The notes under the pieces were generated by a model that worked only from the letters and a program-made list of their open reading frames with translations, searched no databases and had not been told where the DNA came from. Positions 56,987-64,000 of a stretch of 64,000 bases of DNA are shown piece by piece. Made by a program: the position numbers and the translations under genes. Position 1 is the first letter of the stretch. Each line of letters opens with the position of its first letter. This DNA comes from Chitinophaga agri (GTDB lineage Bacteria > Bacteroidota > Bacteroidia > Chitinophagales > Chitinophagaceae), in NCBI RefSeq assembly GCF_010093065.1, contig NZ_CP048113.1, positions 496,001 through 560,000 on the forward strand, read 5' to 3'.

Positions 56987-57051
56987 GCAACCACCCCGAT
57001 TTTCCGGCTGACATTTGTGTTGTAATCATAACAAACAAAAACACAAACACA

Positions 57052-57570
57052 ATGGAAAATCAGAAATTTCAAATCGTTAGTGCGCAAAGCAATATTGACT
57101 GGGTGGGTAAAAAAGTAACCGGTGCTCATAATGGTACCATTGCTATCAAAGACGGCCACCTCGTCCTGAACGGTAACCAGCTTACCGGTGGTCACTTCGT
57201 AGTAGATACTACCTCTATCAGAATACTCGACATCGCCGACCAGGCTACGAATGCCCAGTTCCTCGGTCACCTTGTTTCCGACGACTTCTTCTCTACAGAC
57301 AAATATCCCGAAGCCAGTCTGGTGATCACTACCGTATCCGGCAATCATGTGCATGGTGACCTGACCATCAAAGGCATCACCCATCCTGTCGCTTTCGACG
57401 CGGCTGTAAATGTCAAGGACGGCCAGCTGACCGCCAGCGGTAAACTGATCATTGACCGTACCAAATACGCGATGCGCTTCCGCTCCGGTAACTTTTTCAA
57501 AGACCTGGGTGATACGCTCATCTATAACGACTTCGAATTAACAGTTACGCTCACCGCTAAAGCCGCTTAA
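57052..57570 (+). CDS. YceI-family lipid-binding-like protein
   Basis: 172 aa without a signal peptide, which is not rare in Bacteroidota. Family blocks: SNIDWVGKKVTGAHNGTIAI, LVSDDFFSTDKYPEASLVI, HGDLTIKGITHPVAFDA and KYAMRFRSGNFF. YceI proteins form a lipocalin-like barrel that binds isoprenoids or similar lipids, linked to quinone or redox metabolism. First gene of a five-gene operon behind two Crp/Fnr boxes. Confidence 0.95.
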   Translation: MENQKFQIVSAQSNIDWVGKKVTGAHNGTIAIKDGHLVLNGNQLTGGHFVVDTTSIRILDIADQATNAQFLGHLVSDDFFSTDKYPEASLVITTVSGNHVHGDLTIKGITHPVAFDAAVNVKDGQLTASGKLIIDRTKYAMRFRSGNFFKDLGDTLIYNDFELTVTLTAKAA

Positions 57571-57599
57571 TCAACGGCGCTGGCTTAAAACAATGTGTT

Positions 57600-57818
57600 A
57601 TGCCTTACGTAAAGATCGAGGTAACCCGTGAAGGTGTTACCAGAGAACAGAAACAGGCGCTCATTAAAGGAGTGACCGACCTGATCACAGACGTACTGAA
57701 TAAAGACCCGCAACTCACCCATGTGGTCATTCAGGAAATAGAACTGGATGACTGGGGTTTTGCAGGTGAGCAGGTATCCGTACTGAGAGAGAAAGGAATT
57801 ACTGCAGACCGGAAATAG
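57600..57818 (+). CDS. 4-oxalocrotonate tautomerase-family protein
   Basis: 72 aa. The catalytic proline follows the initiator Met (MPYVKIEVTREGVTREQKQA), and the family helix and short strand are complete. Acts as a tautomerase or isomerase on small enol acids; exact substrate unknown. Second gene, 29 bases after YceI. Confidence 0.92.
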   Translation: MPYVKIEVTREGVTREQKQALIKGVTDLITDVLNKDPQLTHVVIQEIELDDWGFAGEQVSVLREKGITADRK

Positions 57819-57852
57819 TACAATCATTTCACAACGTATCAAACCTCATAAA

Positions 57853-58587
57853 ATGAAAAAGCAAACTATAATCGTTACCGGCGCTTCTCAGGGCATAGGA
57901 AAGGAAGTCGCCCGTTATTTCCTGGAGAAAGGTGATAATGTGATCATCAATTCTGCAACCGCCGAAAAGCTGGAACAGGTCTACAGGGAACTGGGCGCCG
58001 GTGATAACCTGGCCATGGTCGCAGGTAATGTAAAAGATAAAAGTACCGGCGAACGCCTGCTGGCGACAGCGATTGAGCAGTTCGGCGGCGTAGATGTACT
58101 GGTGAATAACGCTGGTATATACGAGACAAAACCGTTCCTGGAAGTCGATGAAGCTTACCTGGACCGCTTCCTCGACACCAACCTGAAAGGCACTTTCTTT
58201 ACCACACAGGCCGTTATTCCCCAGATGATCAAACAAAAAGGCGGGACAGTCATTAATATTGGTACGCCTTTGGTCTATCACGCGCTGGGTGGTGGTCCTT
58301 CTACTGCGCCGATTTCCTCCAAAGGAGCTATACATGCACTGACCCTGCAACTGGCTGCTGAATTTGGCAAACAGAACATCCGCGTGAATACCATCGCTCC
58401 AGGTGTGATCCGTACGCCTATGCATGGCGACGAAGCTGATAAGAGCGCTGGCATCCACCTGCTGAACAGGGTAGGAGAAGTGGAACAGGTAGCGCAAATG
58501 GTATATGCAGTGGCGAAGAATGATTTCATCAGCGGCACCATTATCAACGTGGACGGTGGTATGGGGGCCGGCCATCATCTGAACTGA
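57853..58587 (+). CDS. SDR-family oxidoreductase lacking the catalytic Tyr
   Basis: 244 aa. The cofactor loop TGASQGIG (9-16), LVNNAGIY and the late IRVNTIAPGVIRTPM are normal. The Ser-Tyr-Lys catalytic set is not: in STAPISSKGAI the Lys is kept, but the Tyr four residues before it is Pro, and the usual Ser of the INISS stretch is Thr (NIGTP). It is therefore either a binding-only protein or uses another residue. Third gene of the operon, 34 bases after the tautomerase. Confidence 0.88.
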   Translation: MKKQTIIVTGASQGIGKEVARYFLEKGDNVIINSATAEKLEQVYRELGAGDNLAMVAGNVKDKSTGERLLATAIEQFGGVDVLVNNAGIYETKPFLEVDEAYLDRFLDTNLKGTFFTTQAVIPQMIKQKGGTVINIGTPLVYHALGGGPSTAPISSKGAIHALTLQLAAEFGKQNIRVNTIAPGVIRTPMHGDEADKSAGIHLLNRVGEVEQVAQMVYAVAKNDFISGTIINVDGGMGAGHHLN

Positions 58588-58589
58588 TC

Positions 58590-59042
58590 ATGAAAGCACT
58601 TTTATTGACCGCTTTGCTGTATGGTCTCATACCTGTACTCAAAGCACAAAAGGCAGATAAGATGAAAAATAATGAACAGGATTCCCTGGCTATTGCTACG
58701 GCCCTGGAGAATAATTACTTTAACGCCATTTATGAAGGCGATACAGATAGATTAGGTAGTATCCTGTATCCGGGTACCTTACTGTTCGGCGATGTAAAAG
58801 GGCAACCTTATGCGAAGAGCAGGGATGAGTACCTGACAGGGGTGAAGAACCGGCAAAGTCCCAAAGATTCCGGCAAGCCTTTCCATGGCGATATCACGTC
58901 AATCGACATCGTGAACTCCATCGCAGTGGCCCGGGTCAAGGTGAAGATGTATGACTTTCATTACAACGAAATCCTTTCCTTTCACAAGATCGACGGACGC
59001 TGGTACATCGTCAATAAGATGATGAGCGATATCAGCGAATAA
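58590..59042 (+). CDS. Secreted NTF2-like (DUF4440-type) protein
   Basis: 150 aa with a signal peptide ending near LKAQ. The fold pattern is NTF2-like: ALENNYFNAIYEGDTDRLGS, YLTGVKNRQSPKD, VKMYDFHYNEILSFHKIDGR-type final strands. Probably binds a small molecule in the periplasm. Starts 2 bases after the SDR stop. Confidence 0.8.
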   Translation: MKALLLTALLYGLIPVLKAQKADKMKNNEQDSLAIATALENNYFNAIYEGDTDRLGSILYPGTLLFGDVKGQPYAKSRDEYLTGVKNRQSPKDSGKPFHGDITSIDIVNSIAVARVKVKMYDFHYNEILSFHKIDGRWYIVNKMMSDISE

Positions 59043-59057
59043 TAATAATCAGACGTT

Positions 59058-60161
59058 ATGTGGTACCAGACAAAAGCATCGGCAATACTCGGCATTGAAT
59101 ATCCCATCCTGCAGGGGCCCTTTGGAGGCAATTTATCTTCTGTAGCATTGGTGTCAACCGTATCGAACGCAGGTGGGCTGGGCGGCTTCGGAGCCTATTC
59201 TATGAGCCCGCAGGAGATCGCTGCCGTAGATGAGCAGATCAGGGCAGCTACGGATAGACCGTATAATATCAACCTGTGGGTCAATGATACTGACGCCGTG
59301 GACGGCACCGTCTCTGACGAACTGTATCAGCATACCCGGGAGCTGTTCCGCCCTTATTTTGAAGAAATGGGTATTGCCGTACCGGATAAACCTGCTCCCT
59401 TCCAATCCAGGTTTGAAGATCAGGTAGACGTGCTGCTGCATCGTAAGCCGCCGGTATTCAGCTTTATGTTTGGTATCCCATCCGCCGATATCCTGGCGCA
59501 ATGCCGCCGCCTCGGTATTGTCACTATCGGCGCCGCTACCACGCTGGACGAAGCCATTGCACTGGAAGCGGCGGGTGTGGACCTTATCATCGCGTCTGGT
59601 TTCGAAGCGGGTGGACATCGTCCTTCCTTCCTCGCCTCCGCCGAAAATTCTGTAACGGGTACGTTCGTACTGTTACAACTCATCCGGGAAAAGGTGAAGG
59701 TGCCCGTCATCGCTGCTGGCGGAATTGCCAGTGGAAAAGGTATCGCCGCTGCCATGGCGCTCGGTGCTGATGCGGTGCAGATAGGGACGGCCTTCCTCGC
59801 CTGTGAGGAATCCAACGCTACGCCCTTACACAGGGATATGCTGTTCTCTGATGCCGCTAAGTATACCACTTTGACCAGCGCGTTTACCGGTCGCCTCGGC
59901 AGAGGTATCGCTAACCGTATCACCGCGGAGTTGAACCCACAGGCTGCACATTATCTGCCCTTTCCCTTACAGACCACCTTCATGTCTCACCTGAGAAAAG
60001 CGGCTATGGAAAAGGCGCAGTGGGATATGCTCTACTTCTGGGGTGGACAGATAGCGCCGGTATTGAAACATAGAAGGGCGGAAGAGCTGATGCAGGCGCT
60101 GATTGAAGAAACGACGGCATATTTCGGCGGACTACCCGGGACGCAAAGCCAGACAGGCTGA
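59058..60161 (+). CDS. Nitronate monooxygenase (2-nitropropane dioxygenase family)
   Basis: 367 aa FMN-binding TIM barrel. GIEYPILQGPFGG opens the barrel, the phosphate site is IAAGGIASGKGIAAAMALGA with VQIGTAFLACEES, and the substrate-side His is in FEAGGHRPSF. It oxidises alkyl nitronates such as propionate 3-nitronate, a plant and fungal toxin. Last gene of the operon; together with YceI and the tautomerase it suggests nitro-compound or redox stress handling. Confidence 0.93.
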   Translation: MWYQTKASAILGIEYPILQGPFGGNLSSVALVSTVSNAGGLGGFGAYSMSPQEIAAVDEQIRAATDRPYNINLWVNDTDAVDGTVSDELYQHTRELFRPYFEEMGIAVPDKPAPFQSRFEDQVDVLLHRKPPVFSFMFGIPSADILAQCRRLGIVTIGAATTLDEAIALEAAGVDLIIASGFEAGGHRPSFLASAENSVTGTFVLLQLIREKVKVPVIAAGGIASGKGIAAAMALGADAVQIGTAFLACEESNATPLHRDMLFSDAAKYTTLTSAFTGRLGRGIANRITAELNPQAAHYLPFPLQTTFMSHLRKAAMEKAQWDMLYFWGGQIAPVLKHRRAEELMQALIEETTAYFGGLPGTQSQTG

Positions 60162-60448
60162 ACCGGAATAATGGATGACATGAGCTATCAGTGAGGACGT
60201 TGATCAGTGAATGACTCGTCTGCTAAGCATATAGTGTTGGTTTTTTTACGTTGGATTGTACGCGGCAGGGCATGATTTCCTGCATACTGCCGCACCTTTG
60301 TGTGTGTGCTAATGGCCTGATCGTTGTCAATGACATGATTCAGGTCCATTAGCTTTTTAGTCAGCTGTATTTATTCTTACAGTAATGTATACACCCGACT
60401 ATCTTCTGCGAAGATCGCAGTCGTAACGTTATCACTGGTTTACCAGCG
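60162..60448. other. Non-coding stretch after the YceI-NMO operon
   Basis: About 290 bases with nothing recognisable apart from the bidirectional terminator at its end. Confidence 0.5.
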
Positions 60449-60491
60449 AATAAAGAGGCCCGTATTGTGTGTCAATACGGGCCTCTTTATT
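60449..60491. terminator. Bidirectional terminator of the NMO operon and the MBL gene
   Basis: Perfect 19-bp arms (60449-60467, 60473-60491) with the loop TGTGT between two convergent genes. Confidence 0.9.
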
Positions 60492-60502
60492 ATCCTTACA
60501 GC

Positions 60503-61384
60503 TCATTTATTCAGTCTCTTATCATATGTCTTTTGCCAGTAGTCCAGTACCTCGTCATAACCGGCACGGTCACTAAACGCTGCCGGATGATAAGGATCGC
60601 CTGGCTGGTGTTTCTTATGCAGGTCATACTGACTGGCATGTGCGGCCAGCCACAGGTCAAACTGTACTTCTTTCATGACCTTCAGTGTATGTGCATAATC
60701 TTTCCCGACTTCCGGATACAGCGGCATTCCCGCGAGCTGTGTATCATCAAGAATGGAAGGAATATTGGCGATCAGCACCCTGTAGGTATGCGCAGTGTCC
60801 TGAACATTGAACAGGAAGCTGTTAGCCCCCGGGGTATGCCCCGGATGATGTAATACAACGATGTTCATGCCGCCGAGTGAGATCGTATCCTTATCATGCA
60901 GGATCCTGTCTGCTTTCACTGGCAGGAACATCATGCCCTTTCCCCCCATGACATAATCGGAATTGCCCCCGTCAGCCAGCAGCGCGGCATCTTTTTCATT
61001 GACCATCATACGGGCATGCGTCTGCTTTTTGATGGCGGCCATCGCGCCTACATGATCATAGTGGGCATGGGTGGTAAGCAGTATACGGATGTCCTTGAAT
61101 TTAAATCCCAGCGCTTTCATATGCGCCTTGATCAGCGCTTCAGAATCCGCAGCGCCGGTATTGATCAGTATATGTCCTGCCGGTGTGGTGATCAGGAAGA
61201 TGCCCAGGTCGTAAGTACCGATGTAATAAAGGTTACCAGCTATGCGGAATGGCTGATAGTCCTTCGACCATTCTTTATCTACATACAGGTCTTTGATCAG
61301 CTGCTGGGCAGTGGCGGGCTTGTATAAGCTGGCGGATAAAATAGTCAGGAGTATGACTGGTAACAGTCTTTTATGGAATTTCAT
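60503..61384 (-). CDS. Subclass-B3-like metallo-beta-lactamase-fold enzyme, secreted
   Basis: 293 aa from the Met at 61384, giving a clean signal peptide ending near PATAQ; a longer frame upstream (61525) is unlikely. All six B3-type zinc ligands appear: His106, His108, Asp110, His111 (HAHYDH), His183 (PGHTPG) and His249 (AAHASQYDL). The two sites and the periplasmic location match true B3 carbapenemases, which are often chromosomal in soil Bacteroidota. Substrate range cannot be read from sequence; other MBL-fold hydrolases share the first four ligands but rarely the last two together with this context. Confidence 0.8.
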   Translation of the reverse strand: MKFHKRLLPVILLTILSASLYKPATAQQLIKDLYVDKEWSKDYQPFRIAGNLYYIGTYDLGIFLITTPAGHILINTGAADSEALIKAHMKALGFKFKDIRILLTTHAHYDHVGAMAAIKKQTHARMMVNEKDAALLADGGNSDYVMGGKGMMFLPVKADRILHDKDTISLGGMNIVVLHHPGHTPGANSFLFNVQDTAHTYRVLIANIPSILDDTQLAGMPLYPEVGKDYAHTLKVMKEVQFDLWLAAHASQYDLHKKHQPGDPYHPAAFSDRAGYDEVLDYWQKTYDKRLNK

Positions 61385-61557
61385 GCACTGGGTTTTGAAG
61401 ACTGCGAAGGTAGCCAATAGGCACGGTGATACAAAAAGAAGCCGCTGAAATATCAGCCTTTGGTTGCCTGGCTGGCTGCCGACCCTGCTCATCCGGAAAT
61501 AGTACCTGATATTTGAGTACAACACGGGAATCGGTAGGAAATCTTCCGCAGGGGCAG

Positions 61558-61565
61558 TACATTTG
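61558..61565 (+). promoter_or_regulatory. Promoter element of the 183-aa membrane protein, TACATTTG
   Basis: Exact TAnnTTTG match, 20 bases before the start codon. Confidence 0.5.
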
Positions 61566-61585
61566 CGGTATTCGAATTTGACACA

Positions 61586-62137
61586 ATGAAGCTGAAAGCA
61601 TTATTCAATGAATATAAAGTCAGGATTATTTTCCTGACGGTGTTTGTTTTCCTGACCGTTGTATTCCCCTATACACAGAAGAAATACTACATGGCCGATA
61701 CTGTCAGTCATTTTGAAGACGCTTACCTGTGGCCGATACTGTTATGGGTATGGATAGGCCTATCTGTTATTGGCATCATATACGCACTTGTGAAAATAAG
61801 GCCGTTTGCGGAGGCCCTGAAAGGGATATTATCCGCCGTGATCACCTGTGCCTTTATCTTTTTCATCACCCGTGGCTTCTTCCTGGGGGTGGCATTGCTG
61901 GTGAACCGGGCGATCGTTACGCCTGTGCAGCAGGAAAGATACAGCGTCTATTTCGATAGTGAACGCCGGGGTAAACCTGACTACCTGCATCTGCGGCATG
62001 TAAAGACCGGTGAACTGGTTCATGACGGCCTGTTGCCGGAACGTATATACTACACTGGTCTAAGGAGTGGAGATACCATCCCTGTCACGTTCAGAAAAGG
62101 ATTGCTGGGAATCGTATTACCACCTGTTGCAAAATAA
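61586..62137 (+). CDS. Hypothetical membrane protein, three helices
   Basis: 183 aa. Helices IIFLTVFVFLTVVFPYT, ILLWVWIGLSVIGIIYALV and ILSAVITCAFIFFITRGFFL, then about 70 residues of soluble beta-like C-terminus (ERYSVYFDSERRGKPDYLHL). No family recognised. Divergent from the MBL gene. Confidence 0.65.
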   Translation: MKLKALFNEYKVRIIFLTVFVFLTVVFPYTQKKYYMADTVSHFEDAYLWPILLWVWIGLSVIGIIYALVKIRPFAEALKGILSAVITCAFIFFITRGFFLGVALLVNRAIVTPVQQERYSVYFDSERRGKPDYLHLRHVKTGELVHDGLLPERIYYTGLRSGDTIPVTFRKGLLGIVLPPVAK

Positions 62138-62194
62138 CGCGTTGACTCCTTTCCGCTTTGTATTGTCAAAATCCTCAGTTGAGGGTCACTGCGT

Positions 62195-62225
62195 TTTGCA
62201 ACCAGCTCTTTTTAAAATAATTTAG
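62195..62225 (+). promoter_or_regulatory. Promoter of the alpha/beta hydrolase (TTTG - 19 nt - TAATTTAG)
   Basis: TTTG at 62195-62198 and TAATTTAG at 62218-62225, 19 nt apart, 21 bases before the start. Same TAnnTTAG variant as the ferredoxin promoter. Confidence 0.6.
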
Positions 62226-62246
62226 TCGCCATAATTCAGTCTTTAG

Positions 62247-63176
62247 ATGAAATCCTCCATACTCACGCTGATCCTGCTATTTTCGATCAGTATTACCTAT
62301 GCACAGCTACCTTACACAAAAGTATTTGGTGACAGTACCAGTAAACCGCTGATCTTTCTGCACGGCGGTCCGGGCAGCAACGCTGGCTCCTTTGAGCTCA
62401 CCACCGCACAGGAGATCGCAGATATGGGGTATTTTGTCATCCTGTATGACCGGAGGGGAGAAGGCCGCTCGGCTGACCTGAAAGCGAAGTACACCTTCCG
62501 TCAGACCTTCGACGATCTCAATGACCTCTATAAGCGTTTCGGTATAAAAAGGGCCACCCTGATCGGGTACAGTTTCGGTGGATTACTGGCGACCCTGTAT
62601 GCAGAGAAGTATAGTGATAAAGTATCCTCACTGGTATTGGTGAGTTCACTGCTTTCCCTGCAGGACACGTATGCGGCCATCCTGGATAGATCAGGTGTTG
62701 TTTTCAGGGAGAAGCATGATACTGCCGGACTACAGCAATTACAACAGGTGGCGGGAATGGACAGGAGTTCCATAGCTTTCAGGACGAACTGCTTTGCGCT
62801 GGCCACGAAAAACGCCTTCTTTGATACCCCGCATCCTAATGAACGGGCTGTTGTATTAAACAAAAAGGTAAAAGAGGACGCTGTACTGACAAGCCTCCGG
62901 GCTGATACCAGTACAGCGCCCGGCAGAGGATTCTGGCGGAATGAACATTATACCACCATTGATATTACACCTAAAATAGAAAAGCTCAGAGATAGTCATA
63001 TCAACATCTTCGCTTTCTATGGAAAGGATGACGGATTATTCGCTGCTACGCAGATAGACCGGCTGAAAACATTGATCGGTAGTGATCATGTATGGTACCT
63101 GGACGATTGCGCACATGCTGCGTTCATCGATCAGCAGACCCTCTTTATGGAAGCGATCGCTTCCTGGATCAGGTAA
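62247..63176 (+). CDS. Secreted alpha/beta hydrolase, proline-iminopeptidase-like
   Basis: 309 aa with a signal peptide ending near ITYAQ. HGGPG at 39-43 (oxyanion motif of S33 peptidases), YDRRGEGRS at about 67-75, nucleophile Ser109 in GYSFGG, Asp in YGKDDGLF and His in DDCAHAAF complete the triad. It probably cleaves N-terminal proline or small esters in the periplasm. The stop is 3 bases from that of the convergent 184-aa gene. Confidence 0.9.
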   Translation: MKSSILTLILLFSISITYAQLPYTKVFGDSTSKPLIFLHGGPGSNAGSFELTTAQEIADMGYFVILYDRRGEGRSADLKAKYTFRQTFDDLNDLYKRFGIKRATLIGYSFGGLLATLYAEKYSDKVSSLVLVSSLLSLQDTYAAILDRSGVVFREKHDTAGLQQLQQVAGMDRSSIAFRTNCFALATKNAFFDTPHPNERAVVLNKKVKEDAVLTSLRADTSTAPGRGFWRNEHYTTIDITPKIEKLRDSHINIFAFYGKDDGLFAATQIDRLKTLIGSDHVWYLDDCAHAAFIDQQTLFMEAIASWIR

Positions 63177-63179
63177 GAC

Positions 63180-63734
63180 CTATTTACAGAATATCTTCTC
63201 CAGCAGCGTGTTGTTGTAATCCAGGTTATTGTGGAATACATTGTACAGTTCAGCTGCAATGGCCAGTGTCCGGTCTGCTGAACTATCTGCAGGGATCTCC
63301 TGCTGGTTTTCCAGGTAACGGATGATCTTACCATTTTTCACATAGATACGGTGCTCAATTCTGGAATCTTGTCCGTCGGCTGAACTACCTACGATCACTT
63401 CATAACTGAAGAAAAATTTACCCTCCCGGAAATAGTATTCTGTTGTCCAGCTGCCGTCACCTGCAGCGCCGGCATCAACGATCTTGAGGATGTCCTGCCC
63501 CTGGGTGAAACACTGGATACGTCCTTCCGGCGCACAGGAAAGTCCCTCATAGTTTATTTCCTCCTTCGCTAACTTTAAGGTGTTGATCTTTTGAAACTCA
63601 GCGCGGATAGATTTGATGTCTGCCTCACTGGCTGTGGGTATTTTAACGGATGTCTTCTGTTGCCCGCTAACTGTTATAGACGGCCAGCTCCATGCTAATA
63701 CGACCAATGCGGGGATAAGCAGTTTTTTCTTCAT
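63180..63734 (-). CDS. Secreted protein of unknown function
   Basis: 184 aa. The signal peptide ends near ITVSGQ. The rest has a single Cys pair (LSCAPEGRIQCF) and mixed alpha/beta texture. No family recognised. Convergent with the alpha/beta hydrolase, with no room for a terminator between them. Confidence 0.6.
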   Translation of the reverse strand: MKKKLLIPALVVLAWSWPSITVSGQQKTSVKIPTASEADIKSIRAEFQKINTLKLAKEEINYEGLSCAPEGRIQCFTQGQDILKIVDAGAAGDGSWTTEYYFREGKFFFSYEVIVGSSADGQDSRIEHRIYVKNGKIIRYLENQQEIPADSSADRTLAIAAELYNVFHNNLDYNNTLLEKIFCK

Positions 63735-63782
63735 TTCAGTTTAAGGATAGTTAAAATATGAAGATAGGGGAATCCCGGCTAA

Positions 63783-64000
63783 TTATTGTGCCCGGTTTCC
63801 CTTCCTCTTAGCTGTCAGATACTTACGTACCGGTGTGTCATACGCCACCATCGCGATGTAGGCCAGACCCACCAATACCAGCAGACCTATGCAGATGATA
63901 CCGGTCAATTGTGCAGTACCGGGTTTGTACTGGGTATAGTAACCGGCAAATGCCCACATTACCGCATAATGTACCATGTAGAGCGGATAGGAGATCTTAC
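63783..64000 (-). CDS. Acyltransferase 3 family membrane protein (5' part outside the window)
   Basis: Only the C-terminal 72 codons are inside the window; the frame is open to base 64000. KISYPLYMVHYAVMW and the final helix (IICIGLLVLVGLAYIAMVAY) ending in YDTPVRKYL are the typical close of OafA/YrhL-type acyltransferases, which acylate sugars or lipids across the membrane. The Met at 63977 is internal. Confidence 0.8.
   Translation of the reverse strand, partial: KISYPLYMVHYAVMWAFAGYYTQYKPGTAQLTGIICIGLLVLVGLAYIAMVAYDTPVRKYLTAKRKGNRAQ

Overview
The window reads as chromosomal DNA from a Bacteroidota, most likely a Chitinophaga-type soil organism. The signs are a SusC/SusD pair, GldA/Gldg-type ABC proteins, many lipoproteins and secreted proteins, coathanger-like C-terminal domains, and Bacteroidota-type promoters (TTG, about 20 nt, TAnnTTTG and close variants). 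No rRNA, tRNA, CRISPR array, transposase or integrase was recognised. The species assignment is inference.

Region 1 (1-14.4 kb, + strand) is one cassette: SusC (5' end outside the window), SusD, a lipoprotein resembling a zinc metallopeptidase that has lost its catalytic residues, an ABC ATPase, an ABC permease fused to a Gldg domain, two tandem MutS-like ATPases without a mismatch-recognition domain, and a secreted M16 zinc protease. A strong terminator closes it. The likely theme is outer-membrane uptake coupled to peptide handling, but the job of the MutS-like pair is open.

Region 2 (14.5-22 kb) holds a MocR-type regulator divergent from bioB, an AraC regulator with a RibD-type reductase, a small 2Fe-2S ferredoxin, and a two-gene minus-strand unit (outer-membrane barrel, then a PAP2/vanadium-haloperoxidase-like lipoprotein).

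Region 3 (22.1-36.7 kb, - strand) is the most unusual part. It is a tightly packed seven-gene operon of about 14.6 kb, read from a predicted promoter at 36.95-36.98 kb to a terminator at 22.1 kb. In order it encodes a secreted phage-collar-type protein, a 241-aa protein, a 1067-aa DUF6603-like protein, unrecognised proteins of 747 and 1197 aa, a 620-aa kelch-like protein, and a secreted DNRLRE/PQQ-propeller protein with a C-terminal stack domain. The middle five lack obvious signal peptides. No sheath, baseplate or AAA+ gene is present, so it is not a recognisable contractile injection system.

Region 4 (37-46 kb) has small accessory genes (a truncated DUF1877 gene, a DUF4844-like gene, a coiled-coil protein), a methyltransferase convergent with katG across a 32-bp perfect inverted repeat, a secreted cytosine-deaminase-like amidohydrolase, the remains of an ankyrin gene, an AraC regulator and a PH-domain protein.

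Region 5 (46-55.4 kb) has an envelope gene pair, a CBM9-like/serine beta-lactamase-fold fusion, a divergent pair resembling toxin-immunity proteins, and a TraB/GumN - ECF sigma factor - membrane protein operon with stop/start overlaps.

Region 6 (55.4-64 kb) has rpiA, then a Crp/Fnr regulator followed at once by two matching palindromes and a five-gene redox operon (YceI, tautomerase, an SDR lacking the catalytic Tyr, an NTF2-like protein, nitronate monooxygenase). It ends with a subclass-B3-like metallo-beta-lactamase-fold enzyme, a membrane protein, an alpha/beta hydrolase, a secreted protein of unknown function and a truncated acyltransferase.
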